Positions 9,274 to 18,251 are shown, numbered from the stretch's first letter. The stretch is DNA of 64,000 bases from Bacillota bacterium (GCA_013178045.1 JABLXP010000002.1:1-64000); one strand, 5' to 3'. Numbers and translations are program-made. Notes: generated by a model from the letters alone, not told the origin.

Positions 9274-10506
9274 GTGGCCCCGCAATACGTCTACAAGGTG
9301 CGCGACCGCGCCGGCCAGCCGTTTACCGGGAGCTTTGAAGCACCGAGCTGGCAGGATGTCGTCGAGCGCTTGCTGGCCAGCGATTATTTCATCGTGGACA
9401 TCCGGGAAAAGCCGCGGCGCCTGTGGGAGATCGATATCCGGGAAATTGATTTCAAGCAATACCTGCAACCCCGGGTCAAGACAAAGGAGCTGGCTTTGTT
9501 CTGCCGTCAGCTGGCTACCCTGCTCAACACGGGCGTCCCGCTGTTGACCGGCCTGCAGCTCCAGGCCCAGCAGTTACCGAACAGCACCCTGCGGGAAACG
9601 GTCCGCGGGGTGATCCATGAACTGGAAGCCGGCCGAACCCTGGCGGAATCGCTGGGCAAATTTCCCCGGGTCTTCCCGCCGCTGTTTGTGCATATGGTGG
9701 AAGCGGGTGAGGTTGGGGGCGTCCTGGACAGTGTGCTGGAGCGGCTGGCCAGCCATTACGAAAAGGAGTACGACTTGAACGAGAAGGTTAAATCGGCGAT
9801 GACTTATCCCGCGATTGTGCTGGTGGTAGCGCTCCTGGCGATCGGTTTTATGACCGGCTTTGTTTTGCCTACTTTTGCCACCATGCTGACTGGGCTGGGC
9901 ACAGCGTTACCGCTGCCCACCAGACTGGTTTTGGGCTTCAGCCGTTTGGTGCAGCAATACTGGCTACCCCTACTCGGTTTAATTGCGGGCGTGGTGTTGG
10001 CGGGGTACCGGTACAGCCGCAGTCAGCGCGGCCAGGCCCGGTGGGATGAATTGATTCTGCGTCTGCCGGTGCTGGGGCAACTGCAGCAGAAGCTCCTGGT
10101 TTCCCGGTTTACCCGGACCCTGGGCACCCTCCTGCGCAGCGGTGTGCCCATCCTGCCGGCCCTGGAGGTGGTCAGGCGGACTACCGGTAATAAAACGGTG
10201 GACCGGGCCATCCAGGCCGCCCAGGAGAACGTGCGCGACGGTTTTGGCATCGCCGAACCGCTGGCCAGTTGCTGGGTTTTTCCTCCGCTGGCAATCCAGA
10301 TGATCAAGGTGGGGGAAGAAAGCGGCGAACTTGATGCCCTCCTGGAGCGGATCAGTGATTTTTACGACCGCGAGGTTGATGCCCTGGCCAGCCGGCTGGC
10401 CTCGATGATCGAGCCGCTGCTGATTGTCGGCCTCGGTGGGATCATCGGCTTCATGATCATTTCGCTCCTGCTGCCGATGTTCAACCTGATCGGTGCGGTG
10501 AAGTAA
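9274..10506 (+). CDS. pilC: Type IV pilus inner-membrane platform protein PilC (set 1)
   Basis: A 410-aa polytopic membrane protein that anchors PilB/PilT to the growing pilus. It contains two T2SSF domains. Domain one begins ELALFCRQLATLLNTGVPLLTGL and domain two begins RFTRTLGTLLRSGVPILPALEVV. Transmembrane segments lie near residues 170-190 and 220-240, and at the C-terminus (LLIVGLGGIIGFMIISLLLPMF). Start GTG 9274 follows AAGGAG at 9257-9262 with somewhat long spacing. It closes the pilB-pilT-pilC transcript; an A/T-rich spacer follows. Confidence 0.95.
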   Translation: MAPQYVYKVRDRAGQPFTGSFEAPSWQDVVERLLASDYFIVDIREKPRRLWEIDIREIDFKQYLQPRVKTKELALFCRQLATLLNTGVPLLTGLQLQAQQLPNSTLRETVRGVIHELEAGRTLAESLGKFPRVFPPLFVHMVEAGEVGGVLDSVLERLASHYEKEYDLNEKVKSAMTYPAIVLVVALLAIGFMTGFVLPTFATMLTGLGTALPLPTRLVLGFSRLVQQYWLPLLGLIAGVVLAGYRYSRSQRGQARWDELILRLPVLGQLQQKLLVSRFTRTLGTLLRSGVPILPALEVVRRTTGNKTVDRAIQAAQENVRDGFGIAEPLASCWVFPPLAIQMIKVGEESGELDALLERISDFYDREVDALASRLASMIEPLLIVGLGGIIGFMIISLLLPMFNLIGAVK

Positions 10507-10741
10507 CCGGCGACTGTCGCAAGAAACAGGATAAAATGCGGGTGATTTTGGCAAAAAGTACTTTACAAAGTCGGAAATTTATGATTAATTAAAATTACAG
10601 AGCATTAATTATATACTTATACACATATACATACATTACACATATACATACATACACAGCATATTAATTTTATTTGCGTATTAATTATTAAAGTATATTA
10701 GAATATCAATAAGTATCAATCATAAAATTAATGAGGCTGGA
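10507..10741. repeat. A/T-rich spacer with 16-bp tandem direct repeat
   Basis: This intergenic stretch is far richer in A/T than the pilus genes on either side. It contains two copies of ACACATATACATACAT at 10621-10636 and 10638-10653, a 17-bp period. A weak promoter-like pair, TTGCGT (10674-10679) and TATTAG (10696-10701) with 16-nt spacing, lies between the repeats and the pilin gene. The base bias and phased A/T runs suggest bent DNA or a regulator-binding region controlling the pilin gene. No terminator hairpin was found. Confidence 0.6.
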
Positions 10742-10900
10742 TTGGGAAAGTTGAATCTGAGGGGATTTGAAAAAAGGAAAAATTGGCGGCGAGGAAACTT
10801 CACCCATCACCTGGGCACCTGGGGTGGAGAGGAGCCAGTGGTGCAACCGGCCAATTTGGAATTATCAACACCAGTAAATTTTAGGAGGAAAGGGGGTGCA
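10742..10900 (+). promoter_or_regulatory. Candidate structured leader of the pilin gene
   Basis: The 159 nt before the pilin start form an open frame but lack a ribosome site and prepilin homology, so they are better read as 5' leader. Complementary segments AAATTGGC (about 10781-10788) and GCCAATTT (about 10850-10857) could enclose an inner hairpin with arms CACCC and GGGTG. No match to either c-di-GMP riboswitch consensus was recognised. Function is inference. Confidence 0.35.
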
Positions 10901-11374
10901 ATGATGATTCGGAAATTGGCCAATATTTTTGCCCGCTGCCGGGAGGAAAAGGGCTTCACCCTGGTGGAACTGATGATCGTGGCGGTGATCATCGGGATTT
11001 TAGCGGCTATCGCCGTGCCCCAGTTTGTGAACGCCACGGACAAGGCGAAGGAGAGCCGGGTCCAGGCTGACCTGAAGATGATCGCCGATGCGCTGGAGCG
11101 GTATCAGGCTGCTCAACCCAACAGCAAATACCCAGCAACTGGTAGCATTTGGTCAGAACTGAATGGAACATATCTGAAAGGTGCATCTGGAACTGCGCTT
11201 GTAGATCCGTGGGGTCATGATTACCAATATGTAGCGGATACCAATAGAAAGCAATATATAGTTTATAGTTACGGCCCGGATGGTTTGTGTAGTACTGCCA
11301 GTGAACGCGAGGATGACTGGTATGTTATGCATAATAAGGGCGTAACAAAGGGAGACCATGTTCTAAGTTTCTAG
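10901..11374 (+). CDS. pilA: Major pilin / GspG-like pseudopilin (set 1)
   Basis: A 157-aa prepilin. The leader MMIRKLANIFARCREEKG is followed by the PilD cleavage motif G|FTLVELM and a hydrophobic helix (VAVIIGILAAIAVPQF). The globular part has the GspG-type pattern YPATGS...LVDPWGHDYQYV...YSYGPDG, a loop that binds calcium in T2SS major pseudopilins. ATG 10901 follows AGGAGGAAAGGGGG. From about 11120 the coding sequence becomes noticeably more A/T-rich than the helix region, suggesting that the surface domain has been exchanged or diversified, as pilin domains often are. It is followed by its own terminator. Confidence 0.88.
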   Translation: MMIRKLANIFARCREEKGFTLVELMIVAVIIGILAAIAVPQFVNATDKAKESRVQADLKMIADALERYQAAQPNSKYPATGSIWSELNGTYLKGASGTALVDPWGHDYQYVADTNRKQYIVYSYGPDGLCSTASEREDDWYVMHNKGVTKGDHVLSF

Positions 11375-11436
11375 ACTAAATTTTTAGCGGTTAATGAATA
11401 AATAATAGTTAATTGCTAAACCAATCAGATTCAAAC

Positions 11437-11473
11437 AAAGCAGGGTACAAGCCCTGCTTTAAACCATTCTTTT
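11437..11473 (+). terminator. Terminator after the pilin gene
   Basis: Perfect 9-bp stem AAAGCAGGG (11437-11445) / CCCTGCTTT (11452-11460) with a 6-nt loop, followed by an interrupted T-rich tail. It would isolate the pilin message from pilD, allowing a separate, higher pilin level. Confidence 0.7.
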
Positions 11474-11522
11474 TAAGAAGGAGTTAATTTATAATAACAT
11501 AACTGCTACCAGGAGCGTTACT

Positions 11523-12296
11523 ATGCCCAATTGGCTTGACTATCCAAATTATCTCAACTATATCTTCATCTTCCTCCTCGGCCTGATCATCGGCAGTTTT
11601 CTCAATGTCTGCATCTACCGCCTCCCGCGGGGGGAGTCTATCGTGTTCCCGCCCTCCCACTGCCCCTACTGCCAGACCAGGCTGAAACCGTGGGAACTGG
11701 TACCAGTTATCAGCTGGCTGTGGCTGCGCGGCCGGTGCCATTATTGTGGAGAACCGGTTTCGTGGCGTTACCCGGCGGTAGAGTTGTTGACCGGCCTTAT
11801 TTTTTTGCTTTTATTTGCCCGCCAGGGATTAACCTGGTCCCTGCTGGAGCAGCTTGTCCTGGCTTCGTTTTTGCTTGTGCTGACGATGATCGATCTTGAG
11901 CACTGCTTGTTGCCAGATAAGCTGACTATTTCGGGACTGATGGTGGGCTTTGCTTTCAGCGCTTTGACCCCGGGCGTTGGCTGGCGGTCTGCCCTGGTAG
12001 GCTTGCTCGTGGCGGGAGGCAGCCTCCTGCTTGTCGCGGTGGTCAGCCGGGGCGGTATGGGTGGGGGAGACATCAAGCTGGCGGCGATGATCGGGGCGTG
12101 GCTGGGCTGGCCCCAGGCGATCCTGGCGGTATTTTTGGCGTTCGTGGTGGGTGGTCTGGCAGGAATTTTGCTGCTGGTCACGAAAATAAAGTCGAGAAAA
12201 GACCTGATCCCTTTCGGGCCATTTCTGGCGGTGGGGACATTTATCGCCATGTTATGGGGGCAGGGGGTTGTTCGCTGGTATCTTTCCTTATTCTAA
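11523..12296 (+). CDS. pilD: Prepilin peptidase / N-methyltransferase PilD
   Basis: An inner-membrane aspartic protease that removes prepilin leaders and N-methylates the new N-terminus. The 257-aa protein shows GSFLNVCIYRLP, two zinc-binding CxxC pairs (CPYC near 44-47 and CHYC near 69-72), the first catalytic Asp in MIDLEHCLLPD and the second in the GGDIKLAAMIGAWLG motif, plus about eight membrane segments. Start ATG 11523. As the only such peptidase in the window it probably processes the pilins of both sets and the lone pseudopilin at 3.1 kb. Confidence 0.95.
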   Translation: MPNWLDYPNYLNYIFIFLLGLIIGSFLNVCIYRLPRGESIVFPPSHCPYCQTRLKPWELVPVISWLWLRGRCHYCGEPVSWRYPAVELLTGLIFLLLFARQGLTWSLLEQLVLASFLLVLTMIDLEHCLLPDKLTISGLMVGFAFSALTPGVGWRSALVGLLVAGGSLLLVAVVSRGGMGGGDIKLAAMIGAWLGWPQAILAVFLAFVVGGLAGILLLVTKIKSRKDLIPFGPFLAVGTFIAMLWGQGVVRWYLSLF

Positions 12297-12387
12297 AATC
12301 TTCTGAATTCTGATATCTGCTGACCAAAAATATTGATCAATTTGAACAGCCGGGGATTAACTACGTAGCAACTGGAGGACCAGCAGG

Positions 12388-13488
12388 ATGTTTTTTGGAC
12401 AAAGCTCAATTCTAGGTTTGGACATCGGGAGCAGTCAGATTAAAATCGTCGAGATCAAGAAAGGTCGTCGATGGCCTCGCCTGCTCAAGGTTGAGGTGGC
12501 GCCGACACCAGGGGGGGCGATTCTTGATGGCCAGATCGTGCAGCCGCGGGAACTCGCTGAACATTTGCGTCACCTGCTGGTTACGGCGGGAATTAAAACC
12601 AAGCGGGTGGTCGGATCAATCGGGGGGAAAAACGTTATCACCCGGCTGATCAAGGTGCCGGTGATGCCGACGAAGGAATTGCAGACGGCCTTGCGCTTCG
12701 AGGCGGAGAAATACATCCCGGTACCGATAAATGAGCTGATTCTTGATTACCTGGAGCTGGGTGAAGTTTTGGCCGAAGGGGTGCGGCAGAAACAGATCAT
12801 GCTGGTGGCGGTGGCCCGGGCGGTGGTGGAGACCTACTGCCAGGTTTTGCTCGGGGCAGGGCTCCGACCGGTAGCGCTTGAAATTGAGCCCCTGGCGCTC
12901 TGGCGGTCTGTTGGCGGTATGGGTAAGTTCAGCAGCCCAGAGGCGACCCCGGACATCTTTTGTCTGGCCTGCCTGGACCTGGGAGCGACCATTACGAATC
13001 TGGTGATCTGCCGCAACAAACAGCTTCAGTTCAGCCGTGTGTTGTCCTGGGGAGGGAACACCATCACCGAAAACCTGATGCAGACATTTGGCTGGGACTT
13101 CACCCGGGCAGAAAATGAGAAGCGGTCAGGGCGAGTGGCCCAGCCCACCGGGTTAGCCGGGGATGAGGCGGTGCTGTCAACCCAAATTCGCGTAGCCATT
13201 GAAAATACCCTGTCTGACCTTGCCTACGAGGTGCGGCGTTCCCTGGACTATTACCGGGTGCAAGCCCGGGATGAAGGGGTGCAAAAGATCATTTTATGCG
13301 GCGGAACAGCCAGTCTGACTGGTCTGGATACGTACTTAGAAAGGGAATTGGGACTGCCAGTTAAAGTGGGAAATCCCTTGCTGTCATACGACGATGATCT
13401 GCCGATCCGACAGCGCAAAGAGGCCCAGAAGATCGCTCCAGCCACCGCGGTTGCGCTCGGTTTGGGGCTGCGTGAGGTGATCGGATGA
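12388..13488 (+). CDS. pilM: Pilus assembly actin-like protein PilM (set 1)
   Basis: A 366-aa cytoplasmic FtsA/actin-fold ATPase that binds the PilN N-terminus and links the ATPase ring to the PilN-PilO alignment complex. The phosphate-1 loop LGLDIGSSQIKIVEIKKG opens the protein; ALRFEAEKYIPVPINELILDY, CLDLGATITNLVI and the adenosine-site ILCGGTASLTGLDTYLE follow. Start ATG 12388 lies after CTGGAGGACC. Its last 4 nt overlap pilN (ATGA), giving translational coupling. Confidence 0.92.
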   Translation: MFFGQSSILGLDIGSSQIKIVEIKKGRRWPRLLKVEVAPTPGGAILDGQIVQPRELAEHLRHLLVTAGIKTKRVVGSIGGKNVITRLIKVPVMPTKELQTALRFEAEKYIPVPINELILDYLELGEVLAEGVRQKQIMLVAVARAVVETYCQVLLGAGLRPVALEIEPLALWRSVGGMGKFSSPEATPDIFCLACLDLGATITNLVICRNKQLQFSRVLSWGGNTITENLMQTFGWDFTRAENEKRSGRVAQPTGLAGDEAVLSTQIRVAIENTLSDLAYEVRRSLDYYRVQARDEGVQKIILCGGTASLTGLDTYLERELGLPVKVGNPLLSYDDDLPIRQRKEAQKIAPATAVALGLGLREVIG

Positions 13489-14111
13489 TGCCCCGCATTA
13501 ACCTATTACCGGAACGGCTGCGCGGCGTTTACGAGTACGATTGGCGGCGGTCGCTCCGGCGGTTCCTGCTGGTCACCGTGGTGCTTATTTTCCTGGTCGG
13601 GGCGGGCGGCTTTTGTGTTTGGGCGGGAAGGCAAGTCCTGGACCAGACTGCTCAGTTAAACGCTGTCAATGCCAGGCTGCAGGCCCTGGCGCCGACGCTG
13701 GCGAAGATCGAGGCCCTGGAAAAGGACCGGGTGCAGACAGAAGAAAAAGTGACCTTTTTTCAAAAGTTGATGGACAACCGTCAGGTTTGGCCGAAGGTCC
13801 TCACTGAGGTCAAAACCAAGATGCCCCGGGAGATTTGGTTGACTGAAATTGCCCTGAATGATAAAGGGGTGCTTGAGATAAAGGGGTACGCGGCCTCGTT
13901 TACTTCTGTCGGCGAGTATCTGCTGAGCTTGTCGACCGGGCCGCTGGTGAATGAAGCGGCTTTGAAAATAGCGCAGGAAGAAACCTTGGACCAACGTCAG
14001 GTAGTCTACTTTGAGATTGTTTGCTCCCGGGTAGCTAATTTAACGGCTGATCAGGCTAAAACGGCGGCTGGTTCAATTCCGCCGAATGGGAGGGGGGCTG
14101 GACGGCCGTGA
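13485..14111 (+). CDS. pilN: Pilus assembly protein PilN (set 1)
   Basis: A 208-aa bitopic inner-membrane protein. It opens with the PilM-binding peptide INLLPERLR at residues 4-12. A single membrane helix (FLLVTVVLIFLVGAGGFCVWAG) follows at about 29-50, then a periplasmic coiled coil and a ferredoxin-like fold. It pairs with PilO. It overlaps pilM upstream and pilO downstream by 4 nt each, so pilM-pilN-pilO form a tightly coupled block. Confidence 0.9.
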   Translation: MMPRINLLPERLRGVYEYDWRRSLRRFLLVTVVLIFLVGAGGFCVWAGRQVLDQTAQLNAVNARLQALAPTLAKIEALEKDRVQTEEKVTFFQKLMDNRQVWPKVLTEVKTKMPREIWLTEIALNDKGVLEIKGYAASFTSVGEYLLSLSTGPLVNEAALKIAQEETLDQRQVVYFEIVCSRVANLTADQAKTAAGSIPPNGRGAGRP

Positions 14112-14716
14112 CCAGATTCAAATTGGCCAAACGGGAAAAAATATTGCTTGGCCTCCTGCTGGTAGTAGCGGCGGGGGCTTTGGTTTACTGCTTCTGGCTG
14201 GGTGGTGCGGTGAACAAGTTTTTTTCGACTCGCCAGACCCTGGCTGCCCAGCAGGCCCAGCTGGCTCAGGCGGAGAAAATGGCGGCTGACCTGCCCTTAT
14301 ACGAAACGCAGAATCAAGCAGCCCACCGGAAGCTGCAGGCGCTGGTGGTAAATTTCCCTAACAAACTGGAGGCGGGGAAGGTTTTGCTCCGGTTGGAGGG
14401 CTGTGCCCGGCAAAACGGGGTCAGACTCCAGGTTTACCAGCCTCTGGCCAGTGTGGATAAGCAGGAGTATCTAGAGCTTCCCGTGCGCGTTGTCGTCGCC
14501 GGGACGTACAGCCAGATCGTAGGTTTTTTACGGACGATGGAAGGCTTGCCTAACCTGATGGGTATTCGCACCTTCAGCATTCAACCGGAGGTGCCGAAAC
14601 AGGGAAGCGCGGCCAAAGCCCAAAGCAAAACCAGTCTGGGCGTGAAACCAACGGAGGCCCAACCACTGACCGCTGATATAACCGTTCTGTTCTACGGCAC
14701 GGGCACGAAAAAATAA
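14108..14716 (+). CDS. pilO: Pilus assembly protein PilO (set 1)
   Basis: A 202-aa membrane-anchored periplasmic partner of PilN. It has a short cytoplasmic Lys/Arg-rich start (RFKLAKREK), one membrane helix (ILLGLLLVVAAGALVYCFWLGG), a coiled coil (residues 38-75) and the PilO fold with VRLQVYQPLASV and the GTYSQIVGFLRTMEGLPNL segment. Start GTG 14108 overlaps the pilN stop. It is the last gene before a clear terminator. Confidence 0.9.
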   Translation: MTRFKLAKREKILLGLLLVVAAGALVYCFWLGGAVNKFFSTRQTLAAQQAQLAQAEKMAADLPLYETQNQAAHRKLQALVVNFPNKLEAGKVLLRLEGCARQNGVRLQVYQPLASVDKQEYLELPVRVVVAGTYSQIVGFLRTMEGLPNLMGIRTFSIQPEVPKQGSAAKAQSKTSLGVKPTEAQPLTADITVLFYGTGTKK

Positions 14717-14736
14717 ATCAAACTTGGCTTAAAGCG

Positions 14737-14766
14737 AGCCTTACCCCTTGTGGCAAGGCTTTTTTG
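14737..14766 (+). terminator. Terminator closing pilus set 1
   Basis: Stem AGCCTT (14737-14742) / AAGGCT (14755-14760) with additional CC/GG pairing inside, followed by a run of T. It separates the two pilus sets into distinct transcripts. Confidence 0.8.
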
Positions 14767-14846
14767 TCAAATTTACAAAATTTTAACAGGGTATGGCAGG
14801 AATTTACAATATATTACGCGAATATAGAATCACTTTGGTGATAAAG

Positions 14847-16538
14847 ATGAACGAACTGAGCAAGAAGTTACTGGGGCAGGTCCTATGTGAGACGGGCCTG
14901 ATCACGGAAGGTCAACTGAAAGAAGCTCTGCGGGTACAAAAAAATACAGGTCAACAACTGGGCCGGCTATTAGTTCAGCTGGGTTACCTGAAAGAAAGCG
15001 ACTTACTGAATACCCTTGAGCACTACCTGGGTATTTCCCAGATAAAATTGCCTAATAGTGAAATTGATCCCAATGTACCCCGACTGATTCCCCGGCACCT
15101 GGCTGAGCGCTATCTGGTGCTGCCGATCGAGCGAGTGGGTTCGCGTCTGACCCTGGCGATGGTCGAACCGATGAATGTGATGGCTATTGAGGACGTACGG
15201 CTGTGTACTGGGTTGGAAATTACTCCCGTCCTGGCGATGGAGAGTGAAATCATCGCGGCGATTGAGCAGCATTATGGCCCAGCTGATACTTTTTCTGAAC
15301 TGCTGGCCGACGTGAAAACTGTTCCTTCTAGTGGCGATGAAGATATCCCGGCAGTGCGCCTGTTGGAACTGGTTCAGGAAGCGCCAGTCGTCCGGTTGGT
15401 CAACTGGATCATCGGGCAGGCCGTGAACCGGCGAGCGAGTGACCTCCATGTTGAACCCCAGGAGGCCGATATTCGGGTGCGTTATCGTACAGACGGTATT
15501 TTGTTTGAACTTCTGACTTTGCCCAAGCAGCACCAGGCGGCGGTGGTTTCGCGGCTGAAGATCATGGCGAATCTGGACATTGCTGAAAAAAGGCTGCCGC
15601 AGGATGGGCGCCTGCGGCATAGTATTGACGGCCGGGTTATTGACTGCCGGGTTTCGACTCTACCGACTATTTTTGGGGAGAAAGTAGTCCTGCGCATTCT
15701 GGATAAGAGTTTAGGATTGCTGAAAATCGGCGAATTGTCGTTTTTGCCGAATAATTTTCAACGATTTCTTGAACTAATCAACCGACCGCACGGCATTATT
15801 TTATTGACTGGCCCGACCGGGAGCGGAAAGACAACCACGTTGTATGCGATCTTGAACCACCTTAGTTCGACAGAAAAGAATATCGTGACGATTGAGGACC
15901 CGGTTGAATACACCCTGCCCGGGATCAATCAAGCGCAGGTTAATCAAAAGGCGGGGTTTTCTTTTGCCAATGGCCTGCGGTCGATCCTGCGACAGGACCC
16001 GGACGTGATCATGGTCGGTGAGATTCGGGACCGGGAAACTGCTGACCTAGCGGTGGAAGCGGCTTTGACCGGGCACCTGGTGCTCAGTACTTTACACGCC
16101 AACAGCGCGCCGGGAGCGGTGGTCCGGCTCCTGGAAATGGGGATTGAGCCTTTTCTCATCGCTTCAGCGATGCGCGGTGTAGTTAATCAACGCCTGGTGC
16201 GAACAATTTGTGGCGAATGTCGGGAACGACAGGAAATCTCGTCCGGGATCATCGAGAAATATAACCTGAATGCCGACGGCACTTTTTATCTGGGCCAGGG
16301 TTGTCCCTACTGTCAGGGTACGGGTTACCGTGGAAGGTTAGCTATTCAGGAAGTGCTGGTGATGAACCGCGATCTGCAGGATCTGGTAATCCGCAAGGCC
16401 AGTGAGGACCAGATTAATCAGGCGGCTATTGCGGCGGGGATGACTACGCTCTGGGAGGATGGACTTTGTAAGGCGGAGTTGGGACTAACTTCGCTGGCGG
16501 AAGTAATTAAAACCGTCCGGGGGATGCAAAGTACATGA
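14847..16538 (+). CDS. pilB: Second PilB/GspE-type extension ATPase (set 2)
   Basis: A 563-aa paralogue of the PilB at 6.5 kb with the same architecture. N-domain KKLLGQVLCETGLITEGQL, Walker A GPTGSGKTTT near residue 322, Walker B DPDVIMVGEIRDRET, the STLHANSAPGAV box, and CxxC zinc pairs (CGEC, CPYC). ATG 14847 is used, with GGTGATAAAG upstream; an upstream in-frame ATG at 14793 lacks a site. The last 4 nt overlap the second pilC. Many substitutions relative to set 1 show an old duplication or independent acquisition rather than a recent copy. Confidence 0.93.
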   Translation: MNELSKKLLGQVLCETGLITEGQLKEALRVQKNTGQQLGRLLVQLGYLKESDLLNTLEHYLGISQIKLPNSEIDPNVPRLIPRHLAERYLVLPIERVGSRLTLAMVEPMNVMAIEDVRLCTGLEITPVLAMESEIIAAIEQHYGPADTFSELLADVKTVPSSGDEDIPAVRLLELVQEAPVVRLVNWIIGQAVNRRASDLHVEPQEADIRVRYRTDGILFELLTLPKQHQAAVVSRLKIMANLDIAEKRLPQDGRLRHSIDGRVIDCRVSTLPTIFGEKVVLRILDKSLGLLKIGELSFLPNNFQRFLELINRPHGIILLTGPTGSGKTTTLYAILNHLSSTEKNIVTIEDPVEYTLPGINQAQVNQKAGFSFANGLRSILRQDPDVIMVGEIRDRETADLAVEAALTGHLVLSTLHANSAPGAVVRLLEMGIEPFLIASAMRGVVNQRLVRTICGECRERQEISSGIIEKYNLNADGTFYLGQGCPYCQGTGYRGRLAIQEVLVMNRDLQDLVIRKASEDQINQAAIAAGMTTLWEDGLCKAELGLTSLAEVIKTVRGMQST

Positions 16539-17770
16539 CACCTCGTTTCCGCTACTGCTTGCGTGACCAGTCGGGTCAGCTTATCCGGGGTTGTGTAGAG
16601 GCCGACGACCGCCTGAAGACGTTGCGGCGGTTACTGGAAAGTGGCTACGTAGTCACCGACCTGGTGGAAATCCCAATTAGTCCCTTGAAAGCATTTTTCG
16701 CAAGGCAATCGGGGTCATGGCATTGGTCTCCACTGGTTTCCGGTCGGGACGTGGCAGTGCTGTGTAGACAGTTGAGCACCCTGCTGCAGGCGGGTGTCCC
16801 GCTTCTTTCGGCCCTGGCCACCGTAGAAAAACAGACCGTGCATCGTCATCTGCGGCGGATCGTCATCGAGATCCGCCAGCGGGTTCACGACGGAGCGGAA
16901 CTGAGTGAGGCTCTGGCCGGTTATCCGGCGGTTTTCCCCAGTTTCCTGGCCCAGATGGTGCGGGCCGGTGAAGTAACGGGGCGAGTGGACCAGGTGTTTG
17001 CGCAAGTGGCTCGCTACCTGGAGCGCAGCTTGAGAGTTAAACAGAAGCTGTTGACGGCCACAATTTATCCCGGGCTGCTTAGCCTGTTTGCCATATTGGT
17101 TGTGATTTTTCTCCTGACGGTAGTTATACCCAATTTTGCCAGCGTGTTTCATTCCGTTGGCGCGACATTACCCTGGCCAACCCGGTTGCTGATGCGACTG
17201 GGGGATTTAACTCGGACTTATCTGGCTATAATTGGCGGGGTTGGTTTGACGACTGGTTTATTCGCGGGTCTGCTCCGCAAGATATGTCCTCCCTTTCAAC
17301 TTTGGTGGGATCAGATCTGGTTGCGGTTCCCACTGATCGGCTGGGTGAACCGTCAGCTGCTGGTCGCCAGGTTCTGTCAGCTGCTCCACCTGTTGATTGG
17401 GGCGGGGGTCGGCCTTTCAGTTGGCTTGCGGGTGGTGGCGGAAAGCGTTGGTAATCGGGCCGTTGCCCGGGAAATCAGGCGCCTGGAGGAGCGGATTGCG
17501 GCGGGAGAAGATTTGCGTCAACCCTTGAGTGAATCGGTGATTTTTCCCCCAATGGTGGCACAGCTGGCTGCAGTTGGGGAAGAGAGCGGGTCACTGGAGG
17601 AGATGTTCTCCCTGCTGGCGGCTTACTACGAAGGGGAGGCCGAGTACTGGCTTGAAAGCATGATTGGGCTGGTTGAACCAGGCTTGATTCTGCTCCTTTC
17701 GGTGGTGGTGGGGTTTGTGGCGATAAGCATGTTCTGGCCGATGTTTGAGGCCCTGGAGTTGATCCAATAG
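16535..17770 (+). CDS. pilC: Second PilC/GspF-type platform protein (set 2)
   Basis: A 411-aa paralogue of the set 1 PilC. Two T2SSF repeats are visible (VAVLCRQLSTLLQAGVPLLSAL and RFCQLLHLLIGAGVGLSVGL), with membrane segments near residues 175-200, 230-250 and the C-terminal LILLLSVVVGFVAISMFWPMF. It begins inside the second pilB stop codon region and ends about 15 nt before the first set 2 pseudopilin, so it is part of one long transcript. Confidence 0.92.
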   Translation: MTPRFRYCLRDQSGQLIRGCVEADDRLKTLRRLLESGYVVTDLVEIPISPLKAFFARQSGSWHWSPLVSGRDVAVLCRQLSTLLQAGVPLLSALATVEKQTVHRHLRRIVIEIRQRVHDGAELSEALAGYPAVFPSFLAQMVRAGEVTGRVDQVFAQVARYLERSLRVKQKLLTATIYPGLLSLFAILVVIFLLTVVIPNFASVFHSVGATLPWPTRLLMRLGDLTRTYLAIIGGVGLTTGLFAGLLRKICPPFQLWWDQIWLRFPLIGWVNRQLLVARFCQLLHLLIGAGVGLSVGLRVVAESVGNRAVAREIRRLEERIAAGEDLRQPLSESVIFPPMVAQLAAVGEESGSLEEMFSLLAAYYEGEAEYWLESMIGLVEPGLILLLSVVVGFVAISMFWPMFEALELIQ

Positions 17771-17785
17771 GAGGGGGGTGGTGTG

Positions 17786-18142
17786 ATGAGTGAGGTGAGA
17801 ACATTAGTTAAAAGCATATCAGGGTTCACCTTGGTGGAGATATTGGCGGTCGTGGTGGTGCTGACCATGCTCAGTGGTTTGATGCTGCCCAAGGTGTTCA
17901 AAGGGGTTGAGGAGTCCAAAGCAAAGGGCTGTTCGGCCAACGTCAAAATGCTGCAGGCCGAGGTGGATCGCTATTACCTGGATGTGGGGAGTTACCCTTC
18001 CTCCTTGACTGAACTGAAAAGCAGCAGCGCACCGGGATGGGCCGGCCCTTACATCGAGGAGGTACCCTCCTGCCCGGTGAAAAGCACGGCTACCTACTCA
18101 ATTACTAATGGCAAAGTGTCCTGCAACCATGCTACCCAATAG
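17786..18142 (+). CDS. Set 2 pseudopilin, GspG/ComGC-like
   Basis: A small 118-aa prepilin. Short leader, then G|FTLVEILAVVVVLTMLSGLMLPKVF at about residues 12-36, followed by a helix (KGCSANVKMLQAEVDRYYLDVGSYPSSLTEL) and a short C-terminal domain. Cysteines near residues 45, 93 and 111 could form a disulphide. Its size and SYPSSLTEL pattern suit a major pseudopilin or ComGC-like protein. ATG 17786 follows GAGGGGGG. It is the first of three pseudopilin genes in set 2. Confidence 0.85.
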   Translation: MSEVRTLVKSISGFTLVEILAVVVVLTMLSGLMLPKVFKGVEESKAKGCSANVKMLQAEVDRYYLDVGSYPSSLTELKSSSAPGWAGPYIEEVPSCPVKSTATYSITNGKVSCNHATQ

Positions 18143-18251
18143 TCAATAGTTTCGGCAATGCGGCGGAACGGAAAAAGCCGGTCTACGAGCACCCGGTTGA
18201 CGAAGCAGGAATCCTGGAATGGAGATATTATTCCATGAAAGGAGGAACGGA

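Noticed and set aside
10540-10565. Sigma-54 promoter upstream of the pilin gene (TTGGCA near 10548)
   Set aside because: The -12 GC element is missing at the proper spacing.
10621-10653. CRISPR-like repeat
   Set aside because: Only two copies separated by one base, low complexity, and no spacers or cas genes.
10742-10900. N-terminal extension of the pilin frame upstream of ATG 10901
   Set aside because: The frame is open, but it has no ribosome site, and prepilin leaders are short; ATG 10901 has a strong AGGAGGAAAGGGGG site.
10742-10900. c-di-GMP riboswitch before the pilin gene
   Set aside because: Expected from known pilin regulation in clostridia, but the conserved CACAGGGCAAACC and GCAAAGCC type segments of class I are absent and class II was not recognised.
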